DNA of 64,000 bases from Mytilisepta virgata (GCA_028015205.1 JAPWFG010000060.1:1-64000); one strand, 5' to 3'. Shown: positions 1 through 9,631, counted from the first letter of the stretch. The notes: a model not told the origin generated them from the sequence alone. Numbers and translations: made by a program.

Positions 1-201
1 TTTTGATGCAGGCATATATCTTTTTCTTCTCTAGTTTCAAAGTTATTCTCTCAGTGACTTTGACAAATGTTTAAAAAGTGTGTAGAAAGCACTAGAATAC
101 ATTATGGTCATCGACGAGTTATAGCGGGATAACCTGAGGTCAGTATTGCATGTTTAAGTAAGTTCAAGAATAAGTATGAAAATTATGACAACTTTGGGTA
201 T

Positions 202-274
202 GTCCTCGTAGCGCAGGGGATAGCGCGCTGGACTTCTAATCCAGAGGTCGCGGGTTCGAATCCCGCCGAGGATG
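202..274 (+). tRNA. tRNA-Arg-TCT: tRNA-Arg(TCT), intact, unit 1 (reference copy)
   Basis: This gene encodes the tRNA that reads AGA arginine codons. The 73 nt fold as follows: acceptor stem GTCCTCG with CGAGGAT (7 pairs, the first G-U); D stem GCGC/GCGC with an 8-nt loop; anticodon stem CTGGA/TCCAG with loop CTTCTAA, so anticodon TCT; 5-nt variable loop AGGTC; T stem GCGGG/CCCGC with loop TTCGAAT; discriminator G. No CCA is encoded, and there is no intron, although many animal tRNA-Arg(TCT) genes have one. The A box (TAGCGCAGGGG) and B box (GGTTCGAATCC) are internal polymerase III promoters. A T6 run starts 8 bp downstream. It faces the Ala gene at 600-672. Confidence 0.98.
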
Positions 275-281
275 GTGTTAA

Positions 282-287
282 TTTTTT
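282..287 (+). terminator. Pol III terminator of tRNA-Arg
   Basis: A T6 run begins 8 bp after the Arg discriminator base. It is present at the same offset after every Arg copy, intact or broken. A second run, T7 at 393-399, lies 119 bp downstream of the gene and could act as a backup before the transcript reaches the Ala gene. Confidence 0.85.
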
Positions 288-587
288 GTAACTTCATTTT
301 GGATCTCAGTGTATTGGTGTTTACAGCACTACCATTTAATAAACGTTCTAGTTGATATGATCAAATATCTCTAATATGTTCTCCTGACAATGTTTTTTTC
401 TGATACATTTATTTACGACTGCAGCATTTCATACCGTGAACAATGCATTCGAATTTAGAAGTAAAAGGTAAAACCAAAGTCATTCTAATTTTGTATTTGG
501 TTGGTAAAATTTTAATAATTTTCTCCTAGTGACCACAAATTCACCCTCCAGATACTAGCCAACAGCCAATAATCAAAGAACCCCGAG

Positions 588-594
588 AAAAAAA
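588..594 (-). terminator. Pol III terminator of tRNA-Ala
   Basis: An A7 run on the + strand is T7 on the - strand, starting 5 bp past the Ala discriminator base. It is conserved in all units. Length variants are A6 at 16047-16052 (unit 19) and A9 at 48783-48791 (unit 57). All exceed the usual minimum of four T for polymerase III. Confidence 0.87.
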
Positions 595-599
595 TACTC

Positions 600-672
600 T
601 GGAGAATCCGGGCATCGATCCCGGTACCTCCCGCATGCTAAGCGGGCGCTCTACCATTTGAGCTAATTCCCC
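600..672 (-). tRNA. tRNA-Ala-AGC: tRNA-Ala(AGC), intact, unit 1 (reference copy)
   Basis: This gene encodes the alanine tRNA with anticodon AGC. Read on the - strand, its 73 nt give: acceptor GGGGAAT with ATTCTCC, including the G3:U70 pair that marks alanine tRNAs; D stem GCTC/GAGC with an 8-nt loop; anticodon stem CCCGC/GCGGG with loop TTAGCAT; variable loop AGGTA; T stem CCGGG/CCCGG with loop ATCGATG; discriminator A. No CCA and no intron. A box TAGCTCAAATGG and B box GGATCGATGCC are present, with a T7 terminator 5 bp downstream. It points at the Arg gene 202-274, with 325 bp between their 3' ends. The sequence is close to animal tRNA-Ala(AGC) as I recall it. Confidence 0.98.
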
Positions 673-1063
673 TATGTCTTAAAAAGTGAAAAATAATCCT
701 TTTATCGCCGCCATCTCTCCAAGTGCAAAAACAAACTAGATTTTGCGTTTATTTTGAAAATGATGTATTTCTTTCAATTCCGGCCTTTATTTAAAATAAA
801 TGTAGAATTCTTCTATAGGTTATATCCATTGTATTCCCTTCATCCGTTCGGAGAGTTTCCATTTTTGATGCAGGCATATATCTTTTTCTTCTCTAGTTTC
901 AAAGTTATTCTCTCAGTGACTTTGACAAATGTTTAAAAAGTGTGTAGAAAGCACTAGAATACATTATGGTCATCGACGAGTTATAGCGGGATAACCTGAG
1001 GTCAGTATTGCATGTTTAAGTAAGTTCAAGAATAAGTATGAAAATTATGACAACTTTGGGTAT
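673..1063. other. Divergent spacer between the Ala and next Arg 5' ends (unit 1 as model)
   Basis: This 391-bp AT-rich spacer is the upstream region of both genes and would carry any 5' control elements. I see no consensus TATA box at -30 for either gene. The 10-mer TTAAAAAGTG occurs twice on the + strand (679-688 and 933-942), the first copy 7 bp upstream of the Ala gene. A 60-codon frame at 754-936 opens only with TTG or inner ATGs. It is destroyed by indels in ten units, and I do not call it a gene. Marker sites are 795 and 818-819. Confidence 0.8.
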
Positions 1064-1130
1064 GTCCGCGTAGCGCAGGGGATAGCGCGCTGGACTTCTA
1101 ATCCAGAGGGTTCGAATCCCGCCGAGGATG
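1064..1130 (+). pseudogene. Broken tRNA-Arg(TCT), 67 nt, unit 2 (reference broken copy)
   Basis: This copy matches the Arg gene but has lost 6 bp where the variable loop meets the 5' side of the T stem. It also has T to G at tRNA position 5, which opposes A68 and breaks one acceptor pair. Only AGGG remains between the anticodon stem and the T loop, so a normal T stem with a 5-nt variable loop cannot form. Anticodon, A box and B box (GGTTCGAATCC) are intact and the T6 terminator follows, so it may still be transcribed although it should not make a working tRNA. The deletion leaves a GG microhomology. Confidence 0.93.
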
Positions 1131-1448
1131 GTGTTAATTTTTTGTAACTTCATTTTGGATCTCAGTGTATTGGTGTTTACAGCACTACCATTTAATAAAC
1201 GTTCTAGTTGATATGATCAAATATCTCTAATATGTTCTCCTGACAATGTTTTTTTCTGATACATTTATTTACGACTGCAGCATTTCATACCGTGAACAAT
1301 GCATTCAAATTTAGAAGTAAAACCAAAGTCATTCTAATTTTGTATTTGGTTGGTAAAATTTTAATAATTTTCTCCTAGTGACCACAAATTCACCCTCCAG
1401 ATACTAGCCAACAGCCAATAATCAAAGAACCCCGAGAAAAAAATACTC

Positions 1449-1521
1449 TGGAGAATCCGGGCATCGATCCCGGTACCTCCCGCATGCTAAGCGGGCGCTC
1501 TACCATTTGAGCTAATTCCCC
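1449..1521 (-). tRNA. tRNA-Ala-AGC: tRNA-Ala(AGC), unit 2
   Basis: Intact, as 600-672. The convergent spacer of this unit has A451 and the 7-bp loss; the divergent spacer has T795. Confidence 0.97.
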
Positions 1522-1912
1522 TATGTCTTAAAAAGTGAAAAATAATCCTTTTATCGCCGCCATCTCTCCAAGTGCAAAAACAAACTAGATTTTGCGTTTA
1601 TTTTGAAAATGATGTATTTCTTTCAATTCCGGCCTTTATTTAATATAAATGTAGAATTCTTCTATAGGTTATATCCATTGTATTCCCTTCATCCGTTCGG
1701 AGAGTTTCCATTTTTGATGCAGGCATATATCTTTTTCTTCTCTAGTTTCAAAGTTATTCTCTCAGTGACTTTGACAAATGTTTAAAAAGTGTGTAGAAAG
1801 CACTAGAATACATTATGGTCATCGACGAGTTATAGCGGGATAACCTGAGGTCAGTATTGCATGTTTAAGTAAGTTCAAGAATAAGTATGAAAATTATGAC
1901 AACTTTGGGTAT

Positions 1913-1985
1913 GTCCTCGTAGCGCAGGGGATAGCGCGCTGGACTTCTAATCCAGAGGTCGCGGGTTCGAATCCCGCCGAGGATG
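1913..1985 (+). tRNA. tRNA-Arg-TCT: tRNA-Arg(TCT), unit 3
   Basis: Intact, as 202-274. Start of the second 1711-bp dimer. Confidence 0.97.
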
Positions 1986-2310
1986 GTGTTAATTTTTTGT
2001 AACTTCATTTTGGATCTCAGTGTATTGGTGTTTACAGCACTACCATTTAATAAACGTTCTAGTTGATATGATCAAATATCTCTAATATGTTCTCCTGACA
2101 ATGTTTTTTTCTGATACATTTATTTACGACTGCAGCATTTCATACCGTGAACAATGCATTCGAATTTAGAAGTAAAAGGTAAAACCAAAGTCATTCTAAT
2201 TTTGTATTTGGTTGGTAAAATTTTAATAATTTTCTCCTAGTGACCACAAATTCACCCTCCAGATACTAGCCAACAGCCAATAATCAAAGAACCCCGAGAA
2301 AAAAATACTC

Positions 2311-2383
2311 TGGAGAATCCGGGCATCGATCCCGGTACCTCCCGCATGCTAAGCGGGCGCTCTACCATTTGAGCTAATTCCCC
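2311..2383 (-). tRNA. tRNA-Ala-AGC: tRNA-Ala(AGC), unit 3
   Basis: Intact, as 600-672. Unit has G451, A795. Confidence 0.97.
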
Positions 2384-2774
2384 TATGTCTTAAAAAGTGA
2401 AAAATAATCCTTTTATCGCCGCCATCTCTCCAAGTGCAAAAACAAACTAGATTTTGCGTTTATTTTGAAAATGATGTATTTCTTTCAATTCCGGCCTTTA
2501 TTTAAAATAAATGTAGAATTCTTCTATAGGTTATATCCATTGTATTCCCTTCATCCGTTCGGAGAGTTTCCATTTTTGATGCAGGCATATATCTTTTTCT
2601 TCTCTAGTTTCAAAGTTATTCTCTCAGTGACTTTGACAAATGTTTAAAAAGTGTGTAGAAAGCACTAGAATACATTATGGTCATCGACGAGTTATAGCGG
2701 GATAACCTGAGGTCAGTATTGCATGTTTAAGTAAGTTCAAGAATAAGTATGAAAATTATGACAACTTTGGGTAT

Positions 2775-2841
2775 GTCCGCGTAGCGCAGGGGATAGCGCG
2801 CTGGACTTCTAATCCAGAGGGTTCGAATCCCGCCGAGGATG
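2775..2841 (+). pseudogene. Broken tRNA-Arg(TCT), unit 4
   Basis: Same 6-bp deletion and T5G change as 1064-1130. Confidence 0.93.
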
Positions 2842-3159
2842 GTGTTAATTTTTTGTAACTTCATTTTGGATCTCAGTGTATTGGTGTTTACAGCACTACC
2901 ATTTAATAAACGTTCTAGTTGATATGATCAAATATCTCTAATATGTTCTCCTGACAATGTTTTTTTCTGATACATTTATTTACGACTGCAGCATTTCATA
3001 CCGTGAACAATGCATTCAAATTTAGAAGTAAAACCAAAGTCATTCTAATTTTGTATTTGGTTGGTAAAATTTTAATAATTTTCTCCTAGTGACCACAAAT
3101 TCACCCTCCAGATACTAGCCAACAGCCAATAATCAAAGAACCCCGAGAAAAAAATACTC

Positions 3160-3232
3160 TGGAGAATCCGGGCATCGATCCCGGTACCTCCCGCATGCTA
3201 AGCGGGCGCTCTACCATTTGAGCTAATTCCCC
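3160..3232 (-). tRNA. tRNA-Ala-AGC: tRNA-Ala(AGC), unit 4
   Basis: Intact, as 600-672. Unit has the 7-bp loss, T795. Confidence 0.97.
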
Positions 3233-3623
3233 TATGTCTTAAAAAGTGAAAAATAATCCTTTTATCGCCGCCATCTCTCCAAGTGCAAAAACAAACTAGA
3301 TTTTGCGTTTATTTTGAAAATGATGTATTTCTTTCAATTCCGGCCTTTATTTAATATAAATGTAGAATTCTTCTATAGGTTATATCCATTGTATTCCCTT
3401 CATCCGTTCGGAGAGTTTCCATTTTTGATGCAGGCATATATCTTTTTCTTCTCTAGTTTCAAAGTTATTCTCTCAGTGACTTTGACAAATGTTTAAAAAG
3501 TGTGTAGAAAGCACTAGAATACATTATGGTCATCGACGAGTTATAGCGGGATAACCTGAGGTCAGTATTGCATGTTTAAGTAAGTTCAAGAATAAGTATG
3601 AAAATTATGACAACTTTGGGTAT

Positions 3624-3696
3624 GTCCTCGTAGCGCAGGGGATAGCGCGCTGGACTTCTAATCCAGAGGTCGCGGGTTCGAATCCCGCCGAGGATG
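3624..3696 (+). tRNA. tRNA-Arg-TCT: tRNA-Arg(TCT), unit 5
   Basis: Intact, as 202-274. Start of the third 1711-bp dimer. Confidence 0.97.
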
Positions 3697-4021
3697 GTGT
3701 TAATTTTTTGTAACTTCATTTTGGATCTCAGTGTATTGGTGTTTACAGCACTACCATTTAATAAACGTTCTAGTTGATATGATCAAATATCTCTAATATG
3801 TTCTCCTGACAATGTTTTTTTCTGATACATTTATTTACGACTGCAGCATTTCATACCGTGAACAATGCATTCGAATTTAGAAGTAAAAGGTAAAACCAAA
3901 GTCATTCTAATTTTGTATTTGGTTGGTAAAATTTTAATAATTTTCTCCTAGTGACCACAAATTCACCCTCCAGATACTAGCCAACAGCCAATAATCAAAG
4001 AACCCCGAGAAAAAAATACTC

Positions 4022-4094
4022 TGGAGAATCCGGGCATCGATCCCGGTACCTCCCGCATGCTAAGCGGGCGCTCTACCATTTGAGCTAATTCCCC
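4022..4094 (-). tRNA. tRNA-Ala-AGC: tRNA-Ala(AGC), unit 5
   Basis: Intact, as 600-672. Unit has G451, A795. Confidence 0.97.
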
Positions 4095-4485
4095 TATGTC
4101 TTAAAAAGTGAAAAATAATCCTTTTATCGCCGCCATCTCTCCAAGTGCAAAAACAAACTAGATTTTGCGTTTATTTTGAAAATGATGTATTTCTTTCAAT
4201 TCCGGCCTTTATTTAAAATAAATGTAGAATTCTTCTATAGGTTATATCCATTGTATTCCCTTCATCCGTTCGGAGAGTTTCCATTTTTGATGCAGGCATA
4301 TATCTTTTTCTTCTCTAGTTTCAAAGTTATTCTCTCAGTGACTTTGACAAATGTTTAAAAAGTGTGTAGAAAGCACTAGAATACATTATGGTCATCGACG
4401 AGTTATAGCGGGATAACCTGAGGTCAGTATTGCATGTTTAAGTAAGTTCAAGAATAAGTATGAAAATTATGACAACTTTGGGTAT

Positions 4486-4552
4486 GTCCGCGTAGCGCAG
4501 GGGATAGCGCGCTGGACTTCTAATCCAGAGGGTTCGAATCCCGCCGAGGATG
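4486..4552 (+). pseudogene. Broken tRNA-Arg(TCT), unit 6
   Basis: Same 6-bp deletion and T5G change as 1064-1130. Confidence 0.93.
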
Positions 4553-4870
4553 GTGTTAATTTTTTGTAACTTCATTTTGGATCTCAGTGTATTGGTGTTT
4601 ACAGCACTACCATTTAATAAACGTTCTAGTTGATATGATCAAATATCTCTAATATGTTCTCCTGACAATGTTTTTTTCTGATACATTTATTTACGACTGC
4701 AGCATTTCATACCGTGAACAATGCATTCAAATTTAGAAGTAAAACCAAAGTCATTCTAATTTTGTATTTGGTTGGTAAAATTTTAATAATTTTCTCCTAG
4801 TGACCACAAATTCACCCTCCAGATACTAGCCAACAGCCAATAATCAAAGAACCCCGAGAAAAAAATACTC

Positions 4871-4943
4871 TGGAGAATCCGGGCATCGATCCCGGTACCT
4901 CCCGCATGCTAAGCGGGCGCTCTACCATTTGAGCTAATTCCCC
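4871..4943 (-). tRNA. tRNA-Ala-AGC: tRNA-Ala(AGC), unit 6
   Basis: Intact, as 600-672. Unit has the 7-bp loss, T795. Confidence 0.97.
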
Positions 4944-5334
4944 TATGTCTTAAAAAGTGAAAAATAATCCTTTTATCGCCGCCATCTCTCCAAGTGCAAA
5001 AACAAACTAGATTTTGCGTTTATTTTGAAAATGATGTATTTCTTTCAATTCCGGCCTTTATTTAATATAAATGTAGAATTCTTCTATAGGTTATATCCAT
5101 TGTATTCCCTTCATCCGTTCGGAGAGTTTCCATTTTTGATGCAGGCATATATCTTTTTCTTCTCTAGTTTCAAAGTTATTCTCTCAGTGACTTTGACAAA
5201 TGTTTAAAAAGTGTGTAGAAAGCACTAGAATACATTATGGTCATCGACGAGTTATAGCGGGATAACCTGAGGTCAGTATTGCATGTTTAAGTAAGTTCAA
5301 GAATAAGTATGAAAATTATGACAACTTTGGGTAT

Positions 5335-5407
5335 GTCCTCGTAGCGCAGGGGATAGCGCGCTGGACTTCTAATCCAGAGGTCGCGGGTTCGAATCCCGCC
5401 GAGGATG
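5335..5407 (+). tRNA. tRNA-Arg-TCT: tRNA-Arg(TCT), unit 7
   Basis: Intact, as 202-274. Start of the fourth 1711-bp dimer. Confidence 0.97.
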
Positions 5408-5732
5408 GTGTTAATTTTTTGTAACTTCATTTTGGATCTCAGTGTATTGGTGTTTACAGCACTACCATTTAATAAACGTTCTAGTTGATATGATCAAATA
5501 TCTCTAATATGTTCTCCTGACAATGTTTTTTTCTGATACATTTATTTACGACTGCAGCATTTCATACCGTGAACAATGCATTCGAATTTAGAAGTAAAAG
5601 GTAAAACCAAAGTCATTCTAATTTTGTATTTGGTTGGTAAAATTTTAATAATTTTCTCCTAGTGACCACAAATTCACCCTCCAGATACTAGCCAACAGCC
5701 AATAATCAAAGAACCCCGAGAAAAAAATACTC

Positions 5733-5805
5733 TGGAGAATCCGGGCATCGATCCCGGTACCTCCCGCATGCTAAGCGGGCGCTCTACCATTTGAGCTAAT
5801 TCCCC
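5733..5805 (-). tRNA. tRNA-Ala-AGC: tRNA-Ala(AGC), unit 7
   Basis: Intact, as 600-672. Unit has G451, A795. Confidence 0.97.
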
Positions 5806-6196
5806 TATGTCTTAAAAAGTGAAAAATAATCCTTTTATCGCCGCCATCTCTCCAAGTGCAAAAACAAACTAGATTTTGCGTTTATTTTGAAAATGATGTA
5901 TTTCTTTCAATTCCGGCCTTTATTTAAAATAAATGTAGAATTCTTCTATAGGTTATATCCATTGTATTCCCTTCATCCGTTCGGAGAGTTTCCATTTTTG
6001 ATGCAGGCATATATCTTTTTCTTCTCTAGTTTCAAAGTTATTCTCTCAGTGACTTTGACAAATGTTTAAAAAGTGTGTAGAAAGCACTAGAATACATTAT
6101 GGTCATCGACGAGTTATAGCGGGATAACCTGAGGTCAGTATTGCATGTTTAAGTAAGTTCAAGAATAAGTATGAAAATTATGACAACTTTGGGTAT

Positions 6197-6263
6197 GTCC
6201 GCGTAGCGCAGGGGATAGCGCGCTGGACTTCTAATCCAGAGGGTTCGAATCCCGCCGAGGATG
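6197..6263 (+). pseudogene. Broken tRNA-Arg(TCT), unit 8
   Basis: Same 6-bp deletion and T5G change as 1064-1130. Private change: the base just after the gene, 6264, is C instead of G. Confidence 0.93.
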
Positions 6264-6581
6264 CTGTTAATTTTTTGTAACTTCATTTTGGATCTCAGTG
6301 TATTGGTGTTTACAGCACTACCATTTAATAAACGTTCTAGTTGATATGATCAAATATCTCTAATATGTTCTCCTGACAATGTTTTTTTCTGATACATTTA
6401 TTTACGACTGCAGCATTTCATACCGTGAACAATGCATTCAAATTTAGAAGTAAAACCAAAATCATTCTAATTTTGTATTTGGTTGGTAAAATTTTAATAA
6501 TTTTCTCCTAGTGACCACAAATTCACCCTCCAGATACTAGCCAACAGCCAATAATCAAAGAACCCCGAGAAAAAAATACTC

Positions 6582-6654
6582 TGGAGAATCCGGGCATCGA
6601 TCCCGGTACCTCCCGCATGCTAAGCGGGCGCTCTACCATTTGAGCTAATTCCCC
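6582..6654 (-). tRNA. tRNA-Ala-AGC: tRNA-Ala(AGC), unit 8
   Basis: Intact, as 600-672. Unit has the 7-bp loss, a private A at 6461, and T795. Confidence 0.97.
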
Positions 6655-7045
6655 TATGTCTTAAAAAGTGAAAAATAATCCTTTTATCGCCGCCATCTCT
6701 CCAAGTGCAAAAACAAACTAGATTTTGCGTTTATTTTGAAAATGATGTATTTCTTTCAATTCCGGCCTTTATTTAATATAAATGTAGAATTCTTCTATAG
6801 GTTATATCCATTGTATTCCCTTCATCCGTTCGGAGAGTTTCCATTTTTGATGCAGGCATATATCTTTTTCTTCTCTAGTTTCAAAGTTATTCTCTCAGTG
6901 ACTTTGACAAATGTTTAAAAAGTGTGTAGAAAGCACTAGAATACATTATGGTCATCGACGAGTTATAGCGGGATAACCTGAGGTCAGTATTGCATGTTTA
7001 AGTAAGTTCAAGAATAAGTATGAAAATTATGACAACTTTGGGTAT

Positions 7046-7118
7046 GTCCTCGTAGCGCAGGGGATAGCGCGCTGGACTTCTAATCCAGAGGTCGCGGGTT
7101 CGAATCCCGCCGAGGATG
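7046..7118 (+). tRNA. tRNA-Arg-TCT: tRNA-Arg(TCT), unit 9
   Basis: Intact, as 202-274. Starts like a fifth dimer, but the next unit is not the broken type. Confidence 0.97.
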
Positions 7119-7443
7119 GTGTTAATTTTTTGTAACTTCATTTTGGATCTCAGTGTATTGGTGTTTACAGCACTACCATTTAATAAACGTTCTAGTTGAT
7201 ATGATCAAATATCTCTAATATGTTCTCCTGACAATGTTTTTTTCTGATACATTTATTTACGACTGCAGCATTTCATACCGTGAACAATGCATTCGAATTT
7301 AGAAGTAAAAGGTAAAACCAAAGTCATTCTAATTTTGTATTTGGTTGGTAAAATTTTAATAATTTTCTCCTAGTGACCACAAATTCACCCTCCAGATACT
7401 AGCCAACAGCCAATAATCAAAGAACCCCGAGAAAAAAATACTC

Positions 7444-7516
7444 TGGAGAATCCGGGCATCGATCCCGGTACCTCCCGCATGCTAAGCGGGCGCTCTACCA
7501 TTTGAGCTAATTCCCC
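7444..7516 (-). tRNA. tRNA-Ala-AGC: tRNA-Ala(AGC), unit 9
   Basis: Intact, as 600-672. Unit has G451, A795. Confidence 0.97.
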
Positions 7517-7907
7517 TATGTCTTAAAAAGTGAAAAATAATCCTTTTATCGCCGCCATCTCTCCAAGTGCAAAAACAAACTAGATTTTGCGTTTATTTTG
7601 AAAATGATGTATTTCTTTCAATTCCGGCCTTTATTTAAAATAAATGTAGAATTCTTCTATAGGTTATATCCATTGTATTCCCTTCATCCGTTCGGAGAGT
7701 TTCCATTTTTGATGCAGGCATATATCTTTTTCTTCTCTAGTTTCAAAGTTATTCTCTCAGTGACTTTGACAAATGTTTAAAAAGTGTGTAGAAAGCACTA
7801 GAATACATTATGGTCATCGACGAGTTATAGCGGGATAACCTGAGGTCAGTATTGCATGTTTAAGTAAGTTCAAGAATAAGTATGAAAATTATGACAACTT
7901 TGGGTAT

Positions 7908-7980
7908 GTCCTCGTAGCGCAGGGGATAGCGCGCTGGACTTCTAATCCAGAGGTCGCGGGTTCGAATCCCGCCGAGGATG
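7908..7980 (+). tRNA. tRNA-Arg-TCT: tRNA-Arg(TCT), unit 10
   Basis: Intact, as 202-274. Confidence 0.97.
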
Positions 7981-8305
7981 GTGTTAATTTTTTGTAACTT
8001 CATTTTGGATCTCAGTGTATTGGTGTTTACAGCACTACCATTTAATAAACGTTCTAGTTGATATGATCAAATATCTCTAATATGTTCTCCTGACAATGTT
8101 TTTTTCTGATACATTTATTTACGACTGCAGCATTTCATACCGTGAACAATGCATTCAAATTTAGAAGTAAAAGGTAAAACCAAAGTCATTCTAATTTTGT
8201 ATTTGGTTGGTAAAATTTTAATAATTTTCTCCTAGTGACCACAAATTCACCCTCCAGATACTAGCCAACAGCCAATAATCAAAGAACCCCGAGAAAAAAA
8301 TACTC

Positions 8306-8378
8306 TGGAGAATCCGGGCATCGATCCCGGTACCTCCCGCATGCTAAGCGGGCGCTCTACCATTTGAGCTAATTCCCC
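8306..8378 (-). tRNA. tRNA-Ala-AGC: tRNA-Ala(AGC), unit 10
   Basis: Intact, as 600-672. Unit has A451 without the 7-bp loss, T795. Confidence 0.97.
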
Positions 8379-8769
8379 TATGTCTTAAAAAGTGAAAAAT
8401 AATCCTTTTATCGCCGCCATCTCTCCAAGTGCAAAAACAAACTAGATTTTGCGTTTATTTTGAAAATGATGTATTTCTTTCAATTCCGGCCTTTATTTAA
8501 TATAAATGTAGAATTCTTCTATAGGTTATATCCATTGTATTCCCTTCATCCGTTCGGAGAGTTTCCATTTTTGATGCAGGCATATATCTTTTTCTTCTCT
8601 AGTTTCAAAGTTATTCTCTCAGTGACTTTGACAAATGTTTAAAAAGTGTGTAGAAAGCACTAGAATACATTATGGTCATCGACGAGTTATAGCGGGATAA
8701 CCTGAGGTCAGTATTGCATGTTTAAGTAAGTTCAAGAATAAGTATGAAAATTATGACAACTTTGGGTAT

Positions 8770-8842
8770 GTCCTCGTAGCGCAGGGGATAGCGCGCTGGA
8801 CTTCTAATCCAGAGGTCGCGGGTTCGAATCCCGCCGAGGATG
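8770..8842 (+). tRNA. tRNA-Arg-TCT: tRNA-Arg(TCT), unit 11
   Basis: Intact, as 202-274. Confidence 0.97.
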
Positions 8843-9167
8843 GTGTTAATTTTTTGTAACTTCATTTTGGATCTCAGTGTATTGGTGTTTACAGCACTAC
8901 CATTTAATAAACGTTCTAGTTGATATGATCAAATATCTCTAATATGTTCTCCTGACAATGTTTTTTTCTGATACATTTATTTACGACTGCAGCATTTCAT
9001 ACCGTGAACAATGCATTCAAATTTAGAAGTAAAAGGTAAAACCAAAGTCATTCTAATTTTGTATTTGGTTGGTAAAATTTTAATAATTTTCTCCTAGTGA
9101 CCACAAATTCACCCTCCAGATACTAGCCAACAGCCAATAATCAAAGAACCCCGAGAAAAAAATACTC

Positions 9168-9240
9168 TGGAGAATCCGGGCATCGATCCCGGTACCTCCC
9201 GCATGCTAAGCGGGCGCTCTACCATTTGAGCTAATTCCCC
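9168..9240 (-). tRNA. tRNA-Ala-AGC: tRNA-Ala(AGC), unit 11
   Basis: Intact, as 600-672. Unit has A451, T795. Confidence 0.97.
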
Positions 9241-9631
9241 TATGTCTTAAAAAGTGAAAAATAATCCTTTTATCGCCGCCATCTCTCCAAGTGCAAAAAC
9301 AAACTAGATTTTGCGTTTATTTTGAAAATGATGTATTTCTTTCAATTCCGGCCTTTATTTAATATAAATGTAGAATTCTTCTATAGGTTATATCCATTGT
9401 ATTCCCTTCATCCGTTCGGAGAGTTTCCATTTTTGATGCAGGCATATATCTTTTTCTTCTCTAGTTTCAAAGTTATTCTCTCAGTGACTTTGACAAATGT
9501 TTAAAAAGTGTGTAGAAAGCACTAGAATACATTATGGTCATCGACGAGTTATAGCGGGATAACCTGAGGTCAGTATTGCATGTTTAAGTAAGTTCAAGAA
9601 TAAGTATGAAAATTATGACAACTTTGGGTAT

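Larger units (their letters stand above)
275..599. other. Convergent spacer between the two 3' ends (unit 1 as model)
   Basis: This 325-bp AT-rich spacer holds the two terminators and most of the marker sites (329, 348, 440, 451, the T-run near 455, and the 7-bp repeat at 461-474). I see no coding region, inverted-repeat mobile element, short tandem repeat tract or recognisable RNA gene. The same spacer recurs in all units, with the differences noted for each. Confidence 0.85.
202..7045. repeat. Higher-order repeat: 4 copies of a 1711-bp dimer
   Basis: Units 1-8 alternate strictly. Odd units (862 bp) have an intact Arg gene, G451 and A795. Even units (849 bp) have the pseudo-Arg, A451, the 7-bp loss and T795. 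Arg starts at 202, 1913, 3624, 5335 and 7046 are exactly 1711 bp apart, so the dimer has been copied as a block. The last dimer has two private changes, G to C at 6264 and G to A at 6461. Confidence 0.95.

Noticed and set aside
100..140. Resemblance of TAGCGGGATAACCTGAGG to a homing endonuclease site of the I-SceI kind
   Set aside because: Similarity is short and partial, and no endonuclease gene or insertion is present.
275..599. A third RNA gene (5S, U6 or similar) hidden in a spacer
   Set aside because: I looked on both strands for further A/B-box pairs, 5S-like blocks or U6-like sequence in both spacers and recognised none.
754..936. Recurrent 60-codon open frame in the divergent spacer
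   Set aside because: It starts at TTG (first ATG at 760), is rich in F and Y as expected of translated AT-rich DNA, has no recognised domain, and is broken by indels in ten units (10178, 11044, 12767, 14490, 18779, 23089, 36884, 39469, 43779, 61875). The A795T change is its only other difference. I see no sign of coding constraint.
679..942. TTAAAAAGTG present twice in each divergent spacer as a shared control element
   Set aside because: One copy is near the Ala start, but the other is 122 bp from the Arg start and in a different relation to its gene. A 10-mer of this composition can recur by chance in AT-rich DNA.
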